Shown piece by piece: positions 57,707 through 64,000 of a stretch of DNA of 64,000 nt; within the stretch, counting starts at the first letter, position 1, and every line of letters starts with the position of its first letter. A program made the position numbers and the translations under genes. The notes under the pieces were generated by a model. The model saw nothing but the letters and a program-made list of their open reading frames with translations. It did no database searches and was not told the origin of the DNA. Origin of the DNA: Gonium pectorale (taxonomy: Eukaryota; Chlorophyta; Chlorophyceae; Chlamydomonadales; Volvocaceae); assembly GCA_001584585.1 (NCBI GenBank), contig LSYV01000047.1:40273-104272 (forward strand), read 5' to 3'.

Positions 57707-60700
57707 GGCAGCAATATAGTATTCATAAAGCCCGAAGTCCTGGTGCGCCTCTGTTGCTGATTGCATGCTGGGGCCGCCACGCTAGCAAGTGACGTGTTGG
57801 TGCCCGACGGCATGCCACCCAAGATGGCAACGGGTGCGTAACTGCCGGCATAGAGGGCAGTGCTCGAGTCGCGTTTCCTGTTTAGGACCGAGATGCCCTG
57901 GTGGGGTCGAGTCTGCGATACCGGTACCATGTGAACGTTGTGGCCGCGCTTCTGCCGGTAGGCTTGTCGGCCGTTCTCGGGTTCAGGCTTGAAGTTAGGT
58001 CTGGCAGTTGTGCTTGTTACTCATGCCTCATGTTGGGGGTATTTGGGTTGTCCTTACATATCGCGCGCGCGAGCCCAGCGAAGCTGGAAGACCGGCCAGG
58101 CGTGCGATGCGGGTGCCCACATGACTACACTGGACGCAACTGTGGTCTAACGTCTTGTACGTCTTGTACGGATAGGCCCCGCACCGGCTTTCGTGTTGCA
58201 CGCTTCATGTGATTACCGTACGCACTGAATCCCTTGCAGTGGACTTCTAGCGTGTGAATGACCTTTTGTGGCATGGGGCTGCTCGCGTGGGCGTGCCAGG
58301 GATCTATCCAGCGTGACCCCCAAGATGCAACGCGTTAGGTGTGCCTGACACAGACGTGCCCAATGCCGAAGGGGAGCGACCCCCTGAGCGCCATTCGCTG
58401 ACCGTACCACCGAATGTCCACGAAGGTTGGAGTACGTCCACAACCTGCCAGGCGTCTTTGACGGTGGTGTGAGGCTTCTTTGCAGTTTGTGCAGTTCGCC
58501 ATCTGTTGAGTATGTGTGTTTTCGTTTCCTGGTGCTGCCGTATCCCAACCTCGAGTTTCAATGTCGTACACGCCTTGGTCTGAGCGTGTTCGGCGGCCGG
58601 ACAAGGATTTACATAGCGGTCAGTGGCGGCGGTGCCGCGTGGTACCAATGGAATTAAGAACTGAATGCGGCGACGCAGAGGAAGGGAAGGTTGGGCAGGG
58701 CAGTACTCATTGGGGGGGCTATAGGCGGGATGCCGGCTAGGCCTATCCCTGGAGCATATGCTGAGCAGCAAGTGTCTTAAATTTGGATGGAGGCGAACAT
58801 GGCTGGCCATGAACTGCCGACCACGTGTGGGCCGTGGCGAGTTGCGCTGTCATAACAGATTACCGGCACGTCTGATTTACAGACTTTTGTGTGTCCGATG
58901 GGTCTTGCTCTGTCGGTTGTCGGTTTAGTCCAGGAGTTGCCTTCCGTATGTCCGTTCATAAGCAGTGCGTTTGGCACTCGGCTTTTGCCTCGTGTCACAA
59001 GTTGACAAGCTCACAAGTCCGCAAAGTTCGCAAGCTTCATATCACCTCGTTGTGACTTGAGTACCTTGGCGCTATCATGTAGTTCGTGCGCGAGGCCACG
59101 GAGCCGTTGGGCCTATTCCTTCACCCCGATCGTGCCTCTGTAACATCCTTGGCAGCTGCTATGAGCCTTGCCTCCGCAGTCCTTTCGGCCCGTCCAGCCC
59201 AGCAGCTTCGTAATCATCTTCCACCAGCTCTACACTGATGCTGCGTGCCGCATACCTCCTTCTTGCTTGCCCAGCATTCGATTCGGTTTGGATATCCGCG
59301 TCCGCTGTACCCAGTGGTACGGTAACACGGCGTGACAGCGCGTGTATCTACTTTCTACTACTCTAGCTCTTAATCTATTCCTTTTTGTTTTAGCGCAGTT
59401 ACTACCTCGGGCCAGCCCGTATCCTAAGAGTGACCTATTGTCCATTGCAACACGAACGACAGCTTGACGCACCCGTTTGTGGGGGCCCCTGTAAGCAGAT
59501 GGCAGAAACTCAGAGCGAACCCTGTATCCTAGAGCTCTGGACGCGGTGGCAGTGCAGGCACCAACGGCGGCTGCCCTGTCCCAACCATGGTGACTAGCCT
59601 GAAGCCGCTGAGCGAGGCCCTGCGGATTGCGCTCACACCGCCACCAACGGGGCGTTTCTGCAACTAGGCTGCATGGACTGCATCCGCCGGTTCGCGGAGG
59701 AACTGTGCCGCTGCACGTACGGCGGTAAATACTGCGCTGACCTCGCAAAGAGGACGGGGACCAGGTGCAGCCACGCAAAACTATCGCAGGGTGGCTGTGG
59801 TCTTCTGGATTTTGGCTCCTACGCCTGCACTGTTGCGGAGGGTAACTAGGAGACGAGGTTTCTGTGGCACTGTGGCGTGCAGCGAGAGCGTGACATCCCA
59901 CCGAGAGGACGCACGTGCAGGGCAAGCAATAGAAGCAAGTTCTTCTGAATAGTAACGCCGGTCCAGTATGAGGCGCTTCTCACGGGTTAGGCGTTACCCC
60001 ATGATCGCATCACCCCGCCATTTGAGGCCGTTGCAATTCAGCTTCCAACCTTCCATCCACTTGCCACCTCATCAAGCTCGCTACTACACGCGTCGACGCA
60101 CCGCACATGCGAAGCCGTACATCACTTGCCGTCACCTTGAAGCCATCCTTAACACTACACCGCCGCATTCACAGATTTACCCTACATGTTACACTATACC
60201 GCGCCATTTATTCAATTACGCCAGACAAACCCGCGCGATGAAACGTTCGCTCCCTCTTTCTTTGCAGGTTTTTCTCTTTTCGCACAGTTCACTCGGGAGT
60301 CCGACGCACTTGGCAGCGCGTGTCAGCAAGCAAGGCAGACGACGGACTCAGCGGCAACGCTTCAGAGAGGCCTCCCGATCCAGCAATCCCATAGTGTGCC
60401 CGCTTACCGGTACATGTCTATGCAGCTTAAGCGCACATGGTATCTTTGTAACAAAGGGAGGGGATCGACCATGCCATGCGGAAAGATCATAGCTCCAAAT
60501 TGTAATCGTATGCTCGCAACGCCCCGTACTGCATCACTGATGGCTGCGCAAAATCCCTGCAAATACTATGCCGGCGTCACCGCCCGAAACCGTGGGACAA
60601 ACATGAAGCGCCCTCGGCGTAAACATCATCAAGTACGACGGGCATCGTACAGATGCCTGCTGTCCGCGTAACAGCATCAAGCACTTGCAGTCTCGCTCGC

Positions 60701-60852
60701 AAGGAGTTGCTGCGCCATAAACTCAATGCTGAGCTCCCGCGAAAATGATTGTTGAACCTGCCACTGCAACCTGCAAACTGGTATCCGTAGCGCGTATCAT
60801 ATAGCCCATCTGCACGACTGCCCCGCAAGGTGCACACACGATACCGCTGGTG

Positions 60853-62192
60853 CTACGTGGCGCTCGAGTTTATATAATCGGGCCTGCATTCCAGGGCGAG
60901 GCCGAATGCCTTGCTGCAGGCGCCACGGGCCTGAGTCGCGGCCTTCTCCGCCGCGGTGACCGCCATCTCCGCTAGCACGGCGGAGGAGCCGCCCTTGCAC
61001 CACTGCTCGTCAGCATGCCGGCGGGCCTCTGCCGCCGCCTGTAAGAGGTAAGCAGCGACAGATAGTTGCGAGCGAGGAGGGCAAAAAACGTAAGAGAGGG
61101 CGTGATTCGGCGCAAGGGAGCAGGGTCACATGAGGCTGCTGTCAGCGCGGTTTCGGTGACTATGCCGTGCGTGTCCGTACACAACCAATCACGGGGGCTT
61201 TTGCTGACCTCCTTGGCCTTGTCGCTTGCGTCCGTGCAGCGTTGCACGAAGCCGCTCTCGGAGCCCATGTTGCCGTCATCGGAGACGTTGGGCGCGGAGC
61301 CTGGCGCCGACACCGCCGTAGGTGCGGCCCTGATGACGACGATTGGCCTACCCTCCGACCACTTTGAGGCATAGCAGGACCCTGCGTTCCGTGTTCGCCG
61401 TGGAGGAAAGCAACGCTGGTCGCACGGAGGGAAAACCTCAAGCACAAAACAACAGCACCGAGCGCATCCCGAGAGAAAGGAATATTGTACGGCTGTCTAA
61501 ATTCAGCGCTCGTATTCGAGAACCACGACCTAACGCAAAGCGGTGCTGCGTGCATGAAGTGGCGTGCATAAAGCTAGCTACCCTCCACCCAGTTTCGCAC
61601 CGTTTATTGTCATTAATCCGTAACCGTGTCTCTTAAAGTTTGCGTAGTCGCCGGCGAAGATCTGGCCGTTGGCGTGGATCATGATGCCGCTTCCGGTGGG
61701 CACGCCGTTGGCGAAGTCGCCCGAGAACTGGTCACCGTTGAGGAACGTGTAAGTCCCAACACCGTGCCGCTGGTCGTCCTTGTGGTCGCCATTGTACAAG
61801 CTGCCGTCGCCGTACTGTTGGGGCAAAGGTAGACAGGACCGCACTTGTAAGCGAAGGACAGAGTTATGTGTAAGGAGATCTGTGACGCAGAAATAGCAGC
61901 ATCCAGCTTACCATAAGCGCTGGCCACAAGCACTTTCGCACTTTTGCCAAACATGTGAGTAAGCCTGCAACACGCGTGACTGGCAGCCTCGCGTACCTCC
62001 TCCTTGCCACTGCCGTGCCTTTTGTCGGCGACCCAATGGCCTGCATACACGGCCGCTGTGTTGTTTCTGCGCACGCCCCACCCGTGCCGCATGTCGTCCA
62101 TGTATTCGCCACGGTAGGTCGACGTGCTGGACATGTCGACACCCGGGCCGTCACGAAGGCCGTTGCGCAAATGGCCCTCGTACTTTGACTCA
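60853..62192 (-). CDS. MORN-repeat protein, 5' end missing
   Basis: Four exons with consistent phases: 62192-61997, 61814-61625, 61381-61209, 61038-60853; 247 complete codons plus a split codon at the 5' edge. MORN repeats (about 23 residues, Y.G.(W/F).(D/N)G..(H/D)G.G) often act as membrane or scaffold modules in flagellar and signalling proteins. Visible repeats: KYEGHLRNGLRDGPGV, TYRGEYMDDMRHGWGVRR, VYAGHWVADKRHGSGKEE, LYNGDHKDDQRHGVGTYTF, FSGDFANGVPTGSGIMI, FAGDYANFKRHG. The C-terminal 115 residues lack MORN repeats: a Ser/Ala/Gly linker, ESGFVQRCTDASDKAKEAAA, and a Cys-containing helix ending ECRPDYINSSAT. Exon 62192 starts in phase 2, so at least one more exon lies upstream, in or past the gap at 62292. 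Which MORN protein this is cannot be told. Confidence 0.8.
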
Positions 62193-62291
62193 CTGCAGGG
62201 GAGGCAGGGATCCGTGAAGTCAAGGAATCTGCAAGCCCACTTTGCCCCATGCATACACAGCATGTTCCCTCTGTCTTTTTTTCTGTGGAAA

Positions 62292-62981
62292 NNNNNNNNN
62301 NNNNNNNNNNNNNNNNNNNNNNNNNNNNNNNNNNNNNNNNNNNNNNNNNNNNNNNNNNNNNNNNNNNNNNNNNNNNNNNNNNNNNNNNNNNNNNNNNNNN
62401 NNNNNNNNNNNNNNNNNNNNNNNNNNNNNNNNNNNNNNNNNNNNNNNNNNNNNNNNNNNNNNNNNNNNNNNNNNNNNNNNNNNNNNNNNNNNNNNNNNNN
62501 NNNNNNNNNNNNNNNNNNNNNNNNNNNNNNNNNNNNNNNNNNNNNNNNNNNNNNNNNNNNNNNNNNNNNNNNNNNNNNNNNNNNNNNNNNNNNNNNNNNN
62601 NNNNNNNNNNNNNNNNNNNNNNNNNNNNNNNNNNNNNNNNNNNNNNNNNNNNNNNNNNNNNNNNNNNNNNNNNNNNNNNNNNNNNNNNNNNNNNNNNNNN
62701 NNNNNNNNNNNNNNNNNNNNNNNNNNNNNNNNNNNNNNNNNNNNNNNNNNNNNNNNNNNNNNNNNNNNNNNNNNNNNNNNNNNNNNNNNNNNNNNNNNNN
62801 NNNNNNNNNNNNNNNNNNNNNNNNNNNNNNNNNNNNNNNNNNNNNNNNNNNNNNNNNNNNNNNNNNNNNNNNNNNNNNNNNNNNNNNNNNNNNNNNNNNN
62901 NNNNNNNNNNNNNNNNNNNNNNNNNNNNNNNNNNNNNNNNNNNNNNNNNNNNNNNNNNNNNNNNNNNNNNNNNNNNNNNNN
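62292..62981. other. Assembly gap (690 N)
   Basis: The gap probably hides the 5' exons of the MORN gene. Both flanks resemble the 3' end of repeat 4 (TTTCC / TTTCCACAG on the minus strand), so the gap is likely caused by that repeat and its true size may differ. Confidence 0.95.
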
Positions 62982-63215
62982 GGAAAGGTTACAGGCGGAG
63001 AGGCGAGAAAGGGCGCAGACAGCGGGAGGGACATGCAGCCCTCCCGTGATGAGAACCACCGAGACCCTGCCCTAACTACAGTGCACCACGGCGGCCAAGA
63101 CCAAACACCGACGGCACACACAAGAAGAGAAGGAACCCTGCACCTAAAGACCACAGAACAGGAAGGCAGAAAGACGAAAAGAAAGGAAAGGAGAAGCAGG
63201 TCTGTGCAGGTTTCT
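62982..63215 (-). repeat. Dispersed repeat 4, minus-strand copy at gap
   Basis: Its reverse complement carries the same ordered blocks as 47640-48070 without the internal insertion, and is cut by the N gap. Confidence 0.65.
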
Positions 63216-63258
63216 TTTTATTGCACAGCGTGCGAAGCAAGAGTGTCTGCCCCAGCAA

Positions 63259-63870
63259 CGCCCACTCAGCCTTGCTATCTTCCTTGAGAGGGAATTAGGA
63301 GCCTGCGTAATTCCAAGCCGGCTGAAGGGCCTGGAATGTTCATGGGGCACGTATCCCAGGGCAATTTACTAGGGCTCCACGCATTTGCCCTGCCCCTGGA
63401 CTGTCTTCTATTTCAAAACCGGCGCAATTCCCCCATGTCCCAAATTGTACGTAAATATGGGGGGTGGTCGGAAATAGGCTGTCCAGCGGGTCCAGGGGGC
63501 GTGTCCAACGGGTCACGGAAGGGGGAGGGGTTAGAAGCGGGGGATGGGAAGGAGAGGTAGGGCTGCTTGTATTGTTTGGATGGATAGTATGGTGTAGCAA
63601 ATTCGGGGTGGTTGTAAGGGGAAGAAGGGAAGGAGGGGTTGAGTTGCTGGGATGGCTTAGCAGAGTTGGGGGGGTTGGAAAGTTGGGTCGGCATGGACCT
63701 TCGGGGGTTGGTGGGTCTGTGAGCCGGTGTGGAGTACTTGTAATGGCTGTAATAAGAGGTGTGAATGCAAATATGAAATGGTTGTAACGTAGGAACGAAA
63801 GTACCAGTGGACGCGCCCAAAACCAAGCCGATTTAAACATCCTAATTAAGATAGCAAGGCTGCGCCCACT
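63259..63870. mobile_element. Non-autonomous hAT-type element with intact target duplication
   Basis: The element, 63267-63862 (596 bp), has perfect 15-bp inverted ends CAGCCTTGCTATCTT and AAGATAGCAAGGCTG. It is flanked on both sides by the same 8 bp, CGCCCACT (63259-63266 and 63863-63870). An 8-bp duplication with ends starting CAG is typical of hAT elements. A second inverted block, AATTAGGA at 63293-63300, pairs with TCCTAATT at 63840-63847. The interior is G-rich on the plus strand with no transposase-like frame, so it would need a transposase supplied in trans. Confidence 0.82.
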
Positions 63871-64000
63871 TCCTTTCGGCCGTTGCGATTCCTTTTATAC
63901 CTGCTGTTGCGAACGCCGAAGCCGCCCTTTGCAGTATCGGTAAACTGGCCGGCATACTTGAAGCCTTGCGGATCAGAAACAGTGCAATCCCGCCTTGCCT

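Larger units (their letters stand above)
56340..60852. other. Intergenic with MITE and tandem repeat, no gene supported
   Basis: 4.5 kb between paralogue 3 (+) and the MORN gene (-), convergent. Contains the inverted-repeat element 56509-56920 and the tandem duplication 57589-57706. The longest open frames (minus strand 57048-57626 and 59230-59925) have no recognisable domain or splice support. Confidence 0.45.

Noticed and set aside
62124..63287. Frames running through the 690-N gap
   Set aside because: They consist almost entirely of unknown bases and carry no evidence.
63340..63840. 166-codon minus-strand frame rich in Pro/Thr/Ser
   Set aside because: It lies wholly inside the non-autonomous hAT element and simply reflects its G-rich plus strand.

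Overview
This is nuclear DNA from a green alga, most likely a chlamydomonadalean or volvocine species. The genes are intron-dense with GT-AG junctions whose phases agree exon to exon. Several end with a TGTAA-type polyadenylation signal downstream of the stop, and the proteins are Ala/Gly/Pro/Gln-rich as in Chlamydomonas and Volvox. Plant-type gene families occur (a Rossmann/CIA30 protein of the Arabidopsis AT4G18810 type, chloroplast-targeted membrane proteins). There are no prokaryotic features, no tRNA or rRNA that I could recognise, no CRISPR array, and three assembly gaps (10161-10631, 33857-33876, 62292-62981). Exon boundaries below were derived by hand from splice sites and reading-frame phase. 

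Left part (1-24 kb) is a normal gene-rich segment. In order it holds a BTB/POZ protein (-, runs off the left edge), a small plastid-type membrane protein (-), translocon-associated protein beta (+), an AI-2E/UPF0118-family membrane protein (-), the small complex I subunit NDUFB3/B12 (+), the Ran-binding protein MOG1 (-), a 14-exon atypical SDR with a CIA30 domain (+) and a prolyl 4-hydroxylase (+). Three neighbouring pairs are head-to-head with only about 250-360 bp between start codons. These are housekeeping functions of different compartments (ER translocon, mitochondrion, plastid, nucleus, secretory pathway); no single pathway links them. 

Middle part (24.5-37 kb) is a decayed, repeat-rich block. 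It contains a dispersed repeat in several copies, a partial copy of the BTB gene from the left edge, a large minus-strand gene that appears broken by an in-frame stop and frameshifts, and a second copy of that gene's 3' segment about 8 kb away. 

Right part (37-64 kb) holds a secreted sulfotransferase-like protein (+), then three same-strand paralogues of a family I do not recognise (40848-42886, 49360-51506, 53911-56339). Each has a short N-terminal exon, a phase-1 intron at the same place and a long Pro/Ser/Ala-rich second exon with shared motifs. Next is a MORN-repeat protein (-) whose 5' end lies in or beyond an assembly gap. Between them are repeats, including a TA-flanked MITE (56509-56920) and a structurally complete non-autonomous hAT-type element with 15-bp inverted ends and an 8-bp target duplication (63259-63870). 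The best candidates for something undescribed are the three-member tandem family and the shuffled C-terminus of its third member.
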